From assembly GCA_002731735.1 (NCBI GenBank), contig PCCM01000012.1, positions 1 through 7,328 of the forward strand: DNA of 7,328 bases. The letters are read 5' to 3'. This stretch comes from Gemmatimonadota bacterium. Lineage in GTDB: Bacteria > Gemmatimonadota > Gemmatimonadetes > Longimicrobiales > Gaopeijiaceae. Positions 1 through 6,456 of this stretch are shown here, one piece after another. Both the position numbers and the translations under genes were made by a program. The notes under the pieces are model-generated. The model saw nothing but the letters and a program-made list of their open reading frames with translations, was not told the origin of the DNA and did no database searches. Position 1 is the first letter of the stretch. Every line of letters begins with the position of its first letter.

Positions 1-145
1 CGATCTCGTCCACCGAAAGGTGCTCGCCCGATCCAAACACGACCTCCGCCACCGCCTCCCGCTGACGGGTTACTGGCAGTCTCTGCTCTCGCAGGTAGCG
101 TCCGAAGAGTCGGACGAAGGGGGCCGAGTCCGGGCTTGCCTTCAC
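1..145 (-). CDS. Fur-family metal-responsive transcriptional regulator, N-terminal 48 codons (truncated by window edge)
   Basis: This is the beginning of a Fur/PerR/Zur-type repressor, a dimeric metal-sensing DNA-binding protein. The 48 visible residues hold the first part of the winged-helix domain: a helix containing FGRYLREQRL, then PVTRQREAV, which is the family hallmark, then an ending SGEHLSVDEI that matches the usual 'G.HLSaeEL' segment. The metal-binding HHH and CxxC sites lie outside the window, so iron, zinc, manganese or peroxide sensing cannot be told apart. I chose the GTG at 145 because GGAG lies 11 bases upstream and because its GTGA overlaps the TGA stop of the preceding gene, a typical sign of translational coupling. 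It appears to be the last visible gene of the minus-strand operon. Family assignment is strong; the subtype is open. Confidence 0.85.
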   Translation of the reverse strand, partial: MKASPDSAPFVRLFGRYLREQRLPVTRQREAVAEVVFGSGEHLSVDEI

Positions 146-561
146 GTCACTACGGGCTCCAACAAGTCGGCATCGAATTCGTCCAACAATGCCCTGAGTT
201 TCTCCGAGTCCCCGGCGATCTCCACCACCCGGGGCTCCCCGAGGTCGATCTCGCTCCTCCGAACGACCCCCTGCATCACTTGAGCAAGACGGTCCGGAGG
301 GGCTTGACCTTCCTCCGCGATACCGTTCTCGACCGAAAGGCTCGTCCCCGTTCGCTCGGCGGCATAAGGCGCGGTGTACAACCGTCGAGCACCATCTTCC
401 GTGAAGCAGCTCGCTGCCACCAAGCCCCGCTCCTTACGTCCGACGATCAGGGGCGGGAACACCCACAGCCGATCGATCTCACTCTCGCCGAGACGGCGGG
501 CCATCATCTGGAGCGTTCTGGGAATAGCCTCTGGCACTCCGGGGTCCCCTCCATCCTTCAC
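142..561 (-). CDS. Uncharacterised 139-residue protein between the NrnA-like gene and the Fur-family gene
   Basis: I do not recognise a named family. The protein is soluble, with no signal peptide or membrane segment. It has a hydrophobic core strand (LWVFPPLIVGRKERGLVAAS), a central stretch with RRLYTAPYAAERTG, and an acidic C-terminal part. The look is of a compact alpha/beta domain, which is inference only. The frame is open up to a TTG at 591, but the GTG at 561 has a GGAGG seven bases upstream (569-573), whereas the TTG has none and sits directly after an in-frame TGA. I therefore start at 561; the longer form would add ten residues. It begins 45 bases after the NrnA-like gene ends and overlaps the Fur-family start by four bases, so it is almost certainly co-transcribed and coupled to that regulator. 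No cysteine pair or histidine cluster suggests metal binding. Confidence 0.72.
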   Translation of the reverse strand: MKDGGDPGVPEAIPRTLQMMARRLGESEIDRLWVFPPLIVGRKERGLVAASCFTEDGARRLYTAPYAAERTGTSLSVENGIAEEGQAPPDRLAQVMQGVVRRSEIDLGEPRVVEIAGDSEKLRALLDEFDADLLEPVVT

Positions 562-568
562 GATCACG

Positions 569-573
569 CCTCC
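569..573 (-). promoter_or_regulatory. Shine-Dalgarno GGAGG that decides the start of the 139-residue protein
   Basis: On the minus strand GGAGG is followed by seven bases and then GTG (561-559). Neither the TTG at 591 nor the GTG at 567 has a properly spaced ribosome binding site, so this element favours the shorter protein. Confidence 0.6.
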
Positions 574-606
574 ATGTTGCAGCGTCTCCAATCACGCGGA
601 GACATT

Positions 607-1632
607 CTAATGCCCCGACCGTGATAGCTCCACAGCCTCTCGGGTCGCGTGGGTCACATCGTGGCGAACTTGATCCATGGGGCCCTCGATGAGGGCCCCC
701 GCCGCCCGAACGTGTCCACCACCACCGAACCGCCGCGCCAGCGCATTTACGTTGACCGCGCCGTTGGACCGGAAGGAAACCTTGATCCCCTTCCGCGGGA
801 TCTGGCGAAAGAGGAGTCCGACCTCCACACCTTCAACCGAGCGGGGGTAGTCGACCATCCCCTCGAGATCGTCCGGAATCGCGCCGAGGGCGTCGAACTG
901 GTCCGCCGGAACGGTCATCCACGCGATCCCCGCTTCTTCGTCCACCTCCAGGAGGGCCAGTGAACTCTCGAGCAGGTGAAACCGGCGACGCGGGACCGTG
1001 CCGTAGATCCGTCGGTAGACTTCATCAGGACTGACACCCCGGCTGACCAACTCCGCAACGATCCGGAGGCTGGTGGCGGTCGTGTTACTGAAGCGAAACG
1101 ACCCTGTGTCGGTCAAGATGGCCACGTACATCGCAAGATCGCCGATCTCGGGCCAGGGCCCCCCGGCCCGATGGATGACGTCGAATACGAGTTCACCGGT
1201 TGCGCTGGCACTGGCGTCACGGAACGACACCCCCTCGATCGGCCGATCCCCTGGCGGATGATGGTCGATCACGACGGTCGGAAGACCGTCGATCAGACGC
1301 CTGACCCTTCCAATACGAGGGATCACTCCGGTGTCCAAAACGACCGCGACATCGGCGCCATCACAGAGTTCCTGGGCCTCCGCCGACGTCGAGTCCACGA
1401 CCCACGATTCGTCGGGAATGAGGAACTGGAAAGACTGCGGTACCGGCGTCGGATTCACTATGAACGCCTCCGTACCCACCGCCCGGAGCCAGGCCGCCAA
1501 CGCGATCTCGGACCCGACCCCGTCGCCGTCGGAGTTGGTATGGGTGGTCAGAACCGCCGTTTCCTTGCCGCGTATTGCCGTCAGGACAGAGTCGATCGCC
1601 TCGATCCTGGCCTCACCGGTTTGATACGTCAT
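607..1632 (-). CDS. nrnA: DHH/DHHA1 phosphoesterase, NrnA-like (oligoribonuclease / pAp phosphatase)
   Basis: A 341-residue cytosolic, metal-dependent phosphoesterase. NrnA proteins degrade very short RNA (nanoRNA) and remove the 3' phosphate from 3'-phosphoadenosine 5'-phosphate (pAp). The DHH domain motifs are all present: HTNSDGDGVGS (31-41; H31, D35, D37), the Asp of VVLDTG (D100), IDHHP (D123-H125) and ILTDTGSFRF (D175). The DHHA1 substrate-binding domain ends in GGGGHVRAAG (303-312), the family signature. The usual Pro of the 'PDGD' motif is Ser here, which should not affect metal ligands. Length is normal for NrnA. The ATG at 1632 has AAGGG five bases upstream. It lies 53 bases after the DedA-CoaE-PHP fusion, so both are probably on one transcript. 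Which substrate matters (nanoRNA, pAp, or cyclic-dinucleotide products as in GdpP-like relatives) cannot be read from sequence, but the N-terminal PAS/GGDEF parts of GdpP are absent. Confidence 0.9.
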   Translation of the reverse strand: MTYQTGEARIEAIDSVLTAIRGKETAVLTTHTNSDGDGVGSEIALAAWLRAVGTEAFIVNPTPVPQSFQFLIPDESWVVDSTSAEAQELCDGADVAVVLDTGVIPRIGRVRRLIDGLPTVVIDHHPPGDRPIEGVSFRDASASATGELVFDVIHRAGGPWPEIGDLAMYVAILTDTGSFRFSNTTATSLRIVAELVSRGVSPDEVYRRIYGTVPRRRFHLLESSLALLEVDEEAGIAWMTVPADQFDALGAIPDDLEGMVDYPRSVEGVEVGLLFRQIPRKGIKVSFRSNGAVNVNALARRFGGGGHVRAAGALIEGPMDQVRHDVTHATREAVELSRSGH

Positions 1633-1643
1633 GAATCCCTTTC

Positions 1644-1681
1644 TTCAACAGCCTGAAAGCGGTGAAGGAGTTCAACAGCCT
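1644..1681. repeat. Pair of 11-base direct repeats in the gap between the fusion gene and the NrnA-like gene
   Basis: TTCAACAGCCT occurs at 1644-1654 and again at 1671-1681, 27 bases apart start to start. Both copies lie in the 53-base gap between the fusion stop codon and the next start. No function is apparent; it may be a small local duplication or a binding site pair. Confidence 0.5.
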
Positions 1682-1685
1682 TTTC

Positions 1686-3578
1686 TCAGTTCGGTGCACG
1701 CGGTAAACGCTTCCGGACCTTCGCCCACGTCGACGCGAGATGTACCGCCCAAGGCGTTGTGACCCCACGGACCTCCGCATGTTCAAGCGCGGCGAGGAGG
1801 GCCGCGGGTTCGTTGGGGTGTTGGGCAACCTCCACCCAGGCGCCCGCCACTTCACCCAACATGTGGGCATCGGAGCCCGCGCCCCTCGGCTTGGACCAGC
1901 GCTCCGCCAACTCCTCTCCCCGAACATTGAGGTGACCTGGATGTAACCTGCCGTTGAAGACTTCGATGATGTCCACTTGCGGCGCGAGTTCCTCAGCATA
2001 GCGGCCGGACCCTCCCTTCCCTCGTGCATAGGGGTGCGGCAGGTAAACGAGACCCCCCTGGTCCTTGACCCGGCGGCATACTTCCGCGGCGGGCGTTCCC
2101 TTCGGGATCTCCTCCTGGATGTAGAGGCCGATGACGTCGATGCCCTCCTTCGTCTTGACCTCCTCTCCGGGGATCACCGAGTCGGGAAACGCCTCCGCCA
2201 TATTCAACGCAGTTGTGACCCTGTTGTGGTCCGTGATCGCAATGCGCTGGACCCCTCTGGCGGATGCGGCAGCCAGCACTTTCCGGGGGTCGGAAAGACA
2301 GTCGAACGACGTCTGTGTATGCATGTGCATGTCGATCCGGAGGCGACCCTCCTTGGGCTTAGACCGGTCCACAGCATTTCTCCGTAGCTGGGCGAGCACC
2401 TCCAGGGCCTGGTCCTCCAGCCCCTCGATGTCTCCGTCATTGACCAGCACGTGTGTCGCCCGCTCTCGTTTGAGTTCGGTGTCCATCTGCGCTCTCATAA
2501 TCGCTTGGGCCTGCTCGGGACTGAAGTTCCGTTCTTCACGAAGCCGGTCGAGCCGAATCTGCTGGGACGCATCGACAACGACCGTGGCGTCGAATTCGTT
2601 TTCCAGTCCCACCTCGAAAAGTAGCGGAATCTCCGATACACAGATCTTATCGTGGCCCGCCATACGCTCGCGCATCCACCGGTCCCGGAGGACCCAAATA
2701 CGAGGGTGGACAATGGCCTCCAGCCGACGGCGAGCCTCTTCGTCCTGAAAGACGACAGAAGAAAGCGCCTCTCGGTTCAAAGAACCGTCCGATTCGAGAA
2801 TGTCTTCGCCAAAGGCCTCTACCACTGCTGCGAGACCGGGGGAGCCCGGCTCGACCACGCTGCGCGCCATCTCATCGGCACCTGCTACCGGGACACCGAC
2901 ATCTCTCCAAAGAGAAGCCACGGTCGACTTACCGGCAGCGATGTTCCCGGTCAGTCCCACCGATACGACGTTGCCGACTGCGGAGGTATTCAGGACAAGC
3001 CCCTTGACCACCAGAAACACCGCGATGAGGACAGCGCCCCCGAGCGTCGCCCACCACAGTCCCACCGAACCAACTCCGATCTCCCAGCTACGGGCAGCGG
3101 CGTAGGCGATTCCCAATCCGATGAAGCCCCACCCTGCGATCCCGAGGAAGTCGAAGGCCAGGAAGTGCCGGTACTTGACCCCTGTGGACCCGGCGACGAG
3201 CGGCATGAGGGTACGTACGAACGGAACCATTCGAGCCAAACTCACTGATAGTCCGGCGTGCCTCTCGAAAAGGTCGAACGCTCGGTCCTGGTGCCTGCGA
3301 GCCATCCGCCCAACTCGGCCACGACCACTGAGCACGCGGTGACCTCCCCAGCGCCCAATCACGAATCCGGCCGAATCACCCAGGGCCGCACCCAAGAGGG
3401 CTGCTCCAACAACCGAAGCGAAGCTGAAGTGTCCTTGGAGGGCGAAAGCAGTCGCAACGACCAGGGTGGGCTCGGTGGGGAGGATCAGCCCTATGATCAG
3501 AGCTGTTTCCATCATGGCCATACCGCCCACGAGCCAGGGGCCGTACGTAGCGATATTCGCACCGATCCACTCGATCAT
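1686..3578 (-). CDS. coaE: Three-domain fusion: DedA membrane protein - dephospho-CoA kinase (CoaE) - PHP phosphoesterase
   Basis: One uninterrupted 630-codon frame. Residues 1-196 (about 2991-3578) are a DedA/SNARE-associated membrane domain with several hydrophobic segments, the GALGDSAGFVIGRWGG region (D68) and RMVPFVRTLMPLVAG (R116, R122), the conserved charged residues of this transporter family. Residues 205-400 (about 2379-2966) are CoaE, the ATP-dependent last step of CoA synthesis: P-loop GNIAAGKST (211-219), GADEMAR (D235), IVHPRI, IPLLFE (317-322) and an Arg-rich lid before a QMDTELKRERATHVLVND stretch. Residues 413-585 (about 1824-2342) are PHP: DMHMH (416-420), ITDH (448-451), GEE (471-473), LPHP (513-516) and SDAH (569-572) supply all metal ligands. 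The first Asp of the usual DAD of CoaE is Gly233. The ATG at 3578 lacks a clear ribosome binding site, but TAG lies upstream in frame. Fusion is seen directly; the biological reason is not. Confidence 0.9.
   Translation of the reverse strand: MIEWIGANIATYGPWLVGGMAMMETALIIGLILPTEPTLVVATAFALQGHFSFASVVGAALLGAALGDSAGFVIGRWGGHRVLSGRGRVGRMARRHQDRAFDLFERHAGLSVSLARMVPFVRTLMPLVAGSTGVKYRHFLAFDFLGIAGWGFIGLGIAYAAARSWEIGVGSVGLWWATLGGAVLIAVFLVVKGLVLNTSAVGNVVSVGLTGNIAAGKSTVASLWRDVGVPVAGADEMARSVVEPGSPGLAAVVEAFGEDILESDGSLNREALSSVVFQDEEARRRLEAIVHPRIWVLRDRWMRERMAGHDKICVSEIPLLFEVGLENEFDATVVVDASQQIRLDRLREERNFSPEQAQAIMRAQMDTELKRERATHVLVNDGDIEGLEDQALEVLAQLRRNAVDRSKPKEGRLRIDMHMHTQTSFDCLSDPRKVLAAASARGVQRIAITDHNRVTTALNMAEAFPDSVIPGEEVKTKEGIDVIGLYIQEEIPKGTPAAEVCRRVKDQGGLVYLPHPYARGKGGSGRYAEELAPQVDIIEVFNGRLHPGHLNVRGEELAERWSKPRGAGSDAHMLGEVAGAWVEVAQHPNEPAALLAALEHAEVRGVTTPWAVHLASTWAKVRKRLPRAPN
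2348..2354 (-). promoter_or_regulatory. Shine-Dalgarno-like AAGGAGG inside the fusion, just before the PHP domain
   Basis: AAGGAGG is a near-perfect ribosome binding sequence inside the codons for residues Lys-Glu-Gly 409-411, immediately ahead of the PHP domain. No ATG, GTG or TTG follows at 5-10 bases; the first ATG is residue 417, 14 bases on, and starting there would lose the Asp of the DxHxH metal motif. It may be a relic of a once separate PHP gene or chance. A functional internal start seems unlikely. Confidence 0.3.
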
Positions 3579-3693
3579 GATGGCGCGTCGGTTTCCGGCT
3601 AGTGTGTCCTAGGAGGGGCTGTGCTGGGTAACGCCGATGTCGTCCTCGCTCCCGTGCATACGATCCGGGCCATCCGATCGAATCCAAGAGGAG

Positions 3694-3719
3694 TCGGGCC
3701 ACGCCCGATAGTAATACTA
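3694..3719. other. Short hairpin next to an AT-rich palindrome in the gap upstream of the fusion gene
   Basis: TCGGGC-CAC-GCCCGA (3694-3708) is a perfect 6-bp stem with a 3-base loop, directly followed by TAGTAATACTA (3709-3719), a 5+1+5 palindrome. There is no T-run on either strand, so it is not a standard intrinsic terminator. The rest of 3579-3773 shows no gene and no convincing promoter for the fusion. Confidence 0.3.
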
Positions 3720-3773
3720 CTTGCCCCACGGATCGCTAGTGGCATTGGCCGAAAAGTTGACTGTCATCCAAGA

Positions 3774-3860
3774 TTACCACGAGCGGGTCTCAGGAAGCTC
3801 GTACGTCTCACGCGCTGCCACGAAGCCAAGGATGATGAGCGGGATGAGCCTGGTTACCAC
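3774..3860 (-). CDS. Possible 28-residue membrane peptide overlapping the end of the 93-codon gene
   Basis: The frame GTG (3860) to TAA (3774-3776) encodes 28 residues: a hydrophobic stretch LIPLIILGFVAA (about residues 5-16) followed by a charged tail RETYELPETRSW. The start overlaps the last codons of the 93-codon gene by seven bases and has GGGGAG about six bases upstream, as expected for translational coupling. By my count 22 of 28 third codon positions are G or C, similar to real genes here. Against it: it is very short, I recognise no family, and a frame this short can occur by chance. It could be a single-pass membrane peptide; no function can be offered. Confidence 0.3.
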   Translation of the reverse strand: MVTRLIPLIILGFVAARETYELPETRSW

Positions 3861-4135
3861 TTCCCGCTCCCCTTCATACGCCTACGCATGTCGGATCCCC
3901 AGCGCAGGTAACGCTCCAGATCCACGGATGGGACGACCGTGTTTCCATCTCCGTATGCGGTCTCCATGCGCCATCTCATATAAGCCCTCGAGGGCATGGG
4001 GAGAAAAGGCGGTTGCCGGTACCACCGGTTCGCCCTGAACGCCCACGCCGCCGCCAACATGGTGGGAATGAGCCAGGGCCGCCGGACAGCAACCTTCGCC
4101 AGCCCTACGTAAAACGATCCCATACCACTTCTCAT
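3854..4135 (-). CDS. Small uncharacterised protein, 93 residues, Trp/Arg-rich
   Basis: I have an impression of having seen similar short proteins in Gemmatimonadota-type genomes, but I cannot name a family. The protein has a moderately hydrophobic N-terminal part (VGLAKVAVRRPWLIPTMLAA, residues 10-29), then a very characteristic central segment, RANRWYRQPPFLPMP (34-48), then RAYMRWRMETAYGD (50-63) and a basic end LRWGSDMRRRMKG. The high Trp, Arg and Pro content and the ordered-looking motifs argue for a real gene instead of chance. The ATG at 4135 has a weak GGGA about eight bases upstream; the ATG at 4123 (residue 5) is an alternative. It is transcribed away from the YyaL-type gene and toward the DedA-CoaE-PHP fusion, 275 bases before that start. 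A peripheral membrane or nucleic-acid role is conceivable from the positive charge but is only a guess. Confidence 0.6.
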   Translation of the reverse strand: MRSGMGSFYVGLAKVAVRRPWLIPTMLAAAWAFRANRWYRQPPFLPMPSRAYMRWRMETAYGDGNTVVPSVDLERYLRWGSDMRRRMKGSGKW

Positions 4136-4176
4136 AGTTCGTTCCCAGGCGCGCTGGCCCAGAAAGCATTTCCATA

Positions 4177-4213
4177 GGCGTGAAGTTAGTCCACGCCCAT
4201 TGTCAATTCAATG
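4177..4213. other. Two short inverted repeats in the divergent intergenic region
   Basis: GGCGTG (4177-4182) pairs with CACGCC (4192-4197) across nine bases, and CATTG (4198-4202) pairs with CAATG (4209-4213) across six. They sit side by side in the 152-base gap between the minus-strand 93-codon gene and the plus-strand YyaL-type gene, where an operator would be expected. Arms are short, so chance is possible. Confidence 0.25.
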
Positions 4214-4228
4214 AAATTCGTTCCTCAA

Positions 4229-4257
4229 TGGTTCCCCCAATCGGCCCCCGCTATGAT
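4229..4257 (+). promoter_or_regulatory. Candidate promoter for the YyaL-type gene
   Basis: TATGAT at 4252-4257 matches the sigma-70 -10 consensus at five of six positions. The hexamer 17 bases upstream (4229-4234, TGGTTC) is a poor -35. Transcription would begin near 4264, leaving a leader of about 24 bases that contains the ribosome binding site. Confidence 0.3.
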
Positions 4258-4275
4258 ACCTGAAGCCAATCATAA

Positions 4276-4280
4276 GGGAG
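4276..4280 (+). promoter_or_regulatory. Ribosome binding site GGGAG supporting the GTG start of the YyaL-type gene
   Basis: AAGGGAG (4274-4280) ends seven bases before the GTG at 4288. The protein read from there begins [20 protein letters not shown], the normal start of the family, so the GTG is well supported. Confidence 0.65.
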
Positions 4281-4287
4281 AGCTTGA

Positions 4288-6384
4288 GTGTCCAACCGAC
4301 TCGCCGAAGAATCCAGTCCATACCTTCTTCAGCATGCCGAAAACCCTGTCGACTGGCGCCCCTGGGGAGCCGAAGCGTTCGACGAGGCCCAGCGTAGGAA
4401 CGTCCCGGTCCTGCTCTCGATCGGTTACTCCGCCTGCCATTGGTGCCACGTCATGGAGCGGGAATCCTTCGAGGATCCGACAACGGCCGAGCTCATGAAC
4501 GAGTCCTTCGTCAATATCAAAGTGGACCGTGAGGAGCGTCCCGACGTCGATTCTGTCTACATGAAGGCCGTCCAGGCTATGACCGGGCAAGGGGGGTGGC
4601 CACTCACAGCGTTCCTGACGGCGGATGGAGAGCCCTTTTTTGGCGGGACGTACTTTCCGCCCGAGCCCCGGCCAAACATGCCCTCTTTTCGGCAAGTCCT
4701 ACAGTCGATCCGGGGCGCCTACGAGGAGCGGAGGGAGGAAATCGTCCGCAACGCAGGAGAGTTGAAGGAGCTGCTCGAGAAGAGTTCGACGGAGCGTACC
4801 GAAGGGCCGGTAACGCAGGACGGGGAAGCACTCTCCGGTCCGGAGCTGCTCGATCATTCGTTTCGCTTCCTCGCTTCGCGTTTCGACCCCACACATGGCG
4901 GTTTCGGAGGAGCCCCCAAGTTCCCACAGCCGGTCACGCTCGAGTTCGCGCTCCGGGTGCACAAGCGTACCGGTGACCCCGAGGCGTTGGAAATGGTCAC
5001 TCGAACACTGCACGCCATGGCCCGAGGCGGGATCCACGATCACCTGGCCGGCGGCTTCCACCGATACTCAGTCGATGCCCGCTGGCTGGTTCCCCACTTC
5101 GAAAAAATGCTGTACGACAACGCCCTGCTCGGACGGTTGTACCTGAACGCCTACCAGGCCACAGGCGACCCGGAGCTTCGACAGGTTGCCGAAGACACGT
5201 TAGACCACCTTCTCACGGACATGTGTGCACCCACAGGAGGCTTCTACTCCGCGTTGGACGCTGATTCAGAAGGAGAAGAGGGAACGTTCTACGTCTGGAC
5301 GCCCTCACAAGTACACGAACTGCTCGACAAGGAAGCGGCCGATCTCTTCGTGCGCTGCTACGACGTCAGTGAGGCCGGCAACTTCGAGAAGGCCAATATC
5401 CTCCATCTGGCCCACGACCTCGTTGCGGTCGCCCAACGCGAGGGGATGGACGTCGAGCATCTGCGAGAGGTGCTCCAGGACGCGAGGCAGGTCCTGCTAG
5501 AGGCCCGCAAACTCCGGGAGCCGCCTTTCCGCGACGAGAAAATCCTCGCGAACTGGAACGGAATGGCGATCCGAGCGCTGGCCGAGGCAGGTGGAGCGCT
5601 GGGTCAGCCCCGTTTTCTCGAAGCGGCCGTGAACGGGCTCGACTTTCTGCTCGGGAGCATGCGGGAGGATGGCCGGCTTCGCCACTCGTACAAGGACGGC
5701 ACTGCGCGGATCGATGCCTTCCTGGAGGACTACGCCGCCGTGGGCAACGCGATTCTCACCGTGTATGAAGCGACCCTCGAACCTCGTTGGCTGGACGAGG
5801 CAGCGTGGATTACGGAGCGGGTTGTCGACCTCTTCTGGGACGACGCATCGGGCCTTTTCCACGACGCACCAAAGGATGGCGAGGCGCTGGCCGTCCGGGC
5901 CCGGGACCTGATGGACAACGCCACGCCGTCCGGAAATTCGTTGGCCGTCGAGCTCCTGATTCGCAGTGCGCACCTTTTCGGAGACGAGCGCCAAGGGGAC
6001 ATCGCCCAAAGAGTGCTCGACAGGGAGGCGGGATTCATGGCCCGCTTCCCGGCCGCGTTTGGCCGCTTGCTCGCAGTCCTCGACCAGACGGTCGCCGACC
6101 CCGTGGAGATCGCCATCGTTGGCGCGCGCGACGATGCGCGCACCATCGACCTGCTCCGGGCCGCATTGACCCCATACATGCCGAACCGGACCATCGCGGG
6201 CACTGCTCCGGGTGAGGACCTTCCCCACAAGCTTCCCGTTCTCGAGGGTCGTGATCCTGGAACGGAGCCGGGTCCCGAGCCCGTAGCCTATGTCTGCGAA
6301 CGTTACGCATGTAAGGCGCCGGTCTCGGACGCCACCGCCCTGGCAGCCCAACTAAGTGAGGTGGGCTGCCGGAAACCCTCCTAG
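4288..6384 (+). CDS. YyaL/SSP411-type thioredoxin-domain protein (DUF255)
   Basis: A complete 698-residue member of the family that includes Bacillus YyaL and mammalian SPATA20. Residues about 4-165 form the thioredoxin-like DUF255 domain, with the opening [21 protein letters not shown], the CHWC redox motif (C50, C53) in [15 protein letters not shown], and [21 protein letters not shown]. The remainder is an alpha/alpha-barrel domain resembling N-acylglucosamine 2-epimerase and six-hairpin glycosidases, with [36 protein letters not shown] and [18 protein letters not shown]. The C-terminal CERYACKAP matches the usual two-cysteine ending. No signal peptide, so it is probably cytoplasmic. Substrate and reaction are not established for the family; a redox or carbohydrate-related role is commonly assumed. 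Length is normal and all landmarks are intact. It is divergent from the minus-strand genes and lies 72 bases before the E1 gene, with which it may share a transcript. Confidence 0.95.
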   Translation: MSNRLAEESSPYLLQHAENPVDWRPWGAEAFDEAQRRNVPVLLSIGYSACHWCHVMERESFEDPTTAELMNESFVNIKVDREERPDVDSVYMKAVQAMTGQGGWPLTAFLTADGEPFFGGTYFPPEPRPNMPSFRQVLQSIRGAYEERREEIVRNAGELKELLEKSSTERTEGPVTQDGEALSGPELLDHSFRFLASRFDPTHGGFGGAPKFPQPVTLEFALRVHKRTGDPEALEMVTRTLHAMARGGIHDHLAGGFHRYSVDARWLVPHFEKMLYDNALLGRLYLNAYQATGDPELRQVAEDTLDHLLTDMCAPTGGFYSALDADSEGEEGTFYVWTPSQVHELLDKEAADLFVRCYDVSEAGNFEKANILHLAHDLVAVAQREGMDVEHLREVLQDARQVLLEARKLREPPFRDEKILANWNGMAIRALAEAGGALGQPRFLEAAVNGLDFLLGSMREDGRLRHSYKDGTARIDAFLEDYAAVGNAILTVYEATLEPRWLDEAAWITERVVDLFWDDASGLFHDAPKDGEALAVRARDLMDNATPSGNSLAVELLIRSAHLFGDERQGDIAQRVLDREAGFMARFPAAFGRLLAVLDQTVADPVEIAIVGARDDARTIDLLRAALTPYMPNRTIAGTAPGEDLPHKLPVLEGRDPGTEPGPEPVAYVCERYACKAPVSDATALAAQLSEVGCRKPS
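6342..6370 (+). other. Strong stem-loop at the 3' end of the YyaL-type coding sequence
   Basis: GGCAGCCCA (6342-6350) and TGGGCTGCC (6362-6370) are perfect 9-base complements around an 11-base loop; a G-T and a C-G pair can extend the stem outward. It lies inside the last coding bases, before the TAG at 6382-6384. No T-run follows, so it is not a classical intrinsic terminator. It could slow or end transcription, or protect the upstream message end. Confidence 0.5.
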
Positions 6385-6456
6385 GCTTAGTGCTCCAAGG
6401 AAAGATTTGCTATCTTACCAATCCACCTCAACGGACCCCAACTTCACCGGGAATAA

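Noticed and set aside
562..591. Upstream TTG start for the 139-residue protein
   Set aside because: No ribosome binding site precedes it, whereas the GTG at 561 has GGAGG at ideal spacing.
20..624. Plus-strand frames covering the left end (20-283 and 136-624)
   Set aside because: They are antisense to the Fur-family start and to the unknown 139-residue protein; the Fur hallmark TRQREAV on the minus strand settles the coding strand.
976..1656. 226-codon plus-strand open frame
   Set aside because: It is antisense to the NrnA-like gene, which has every family motif; the translation looks like a composition artefact.
2131..3248. Two overlapping plus-strand open frames of about 200 codons each (2131-2748 and 2652-3248)
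   Set aside because: Both are antisense to the CoaE and DedA parts of the fusion and are rich in Arg, Ser and Pro without domain-like features.
3694..3708. Hairpin as an intrinsic terminator
   Set aside because: The stem is only six pairs and no T-run follows on either strand.
3376..3729. 117-codon minus-strand frame reaching into the gap upstream of the fusion
   Set aside because: Most of it overlaps the DedA domain in another frame, and its His/Arg/Pro-rich sequence is typical of a shadow frame.
3882..4175. 97-codon minus-strand frame overlapping the 93-codon gene
   Set aside because: The other frame has the more protein-like Trp/Pro motif block; this one is Gly/Ala-rich and lacks a ribosome binding site.
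4201..4206. Exact TTGACA on the minus strand as a -35 for the 93-codon gene
   Set aside because: No -10-like hexamer occurs 16-18 bases further; the sequence there is GC-rich.
5497..6351. 284-codon open frame on the minus strand
   Set aside because: It is antisense to the well-supported YyaL-type gene and its protein is Arg/Gly-rich with no recognisable motif; long antisense frames are common in GC-rich DNA.
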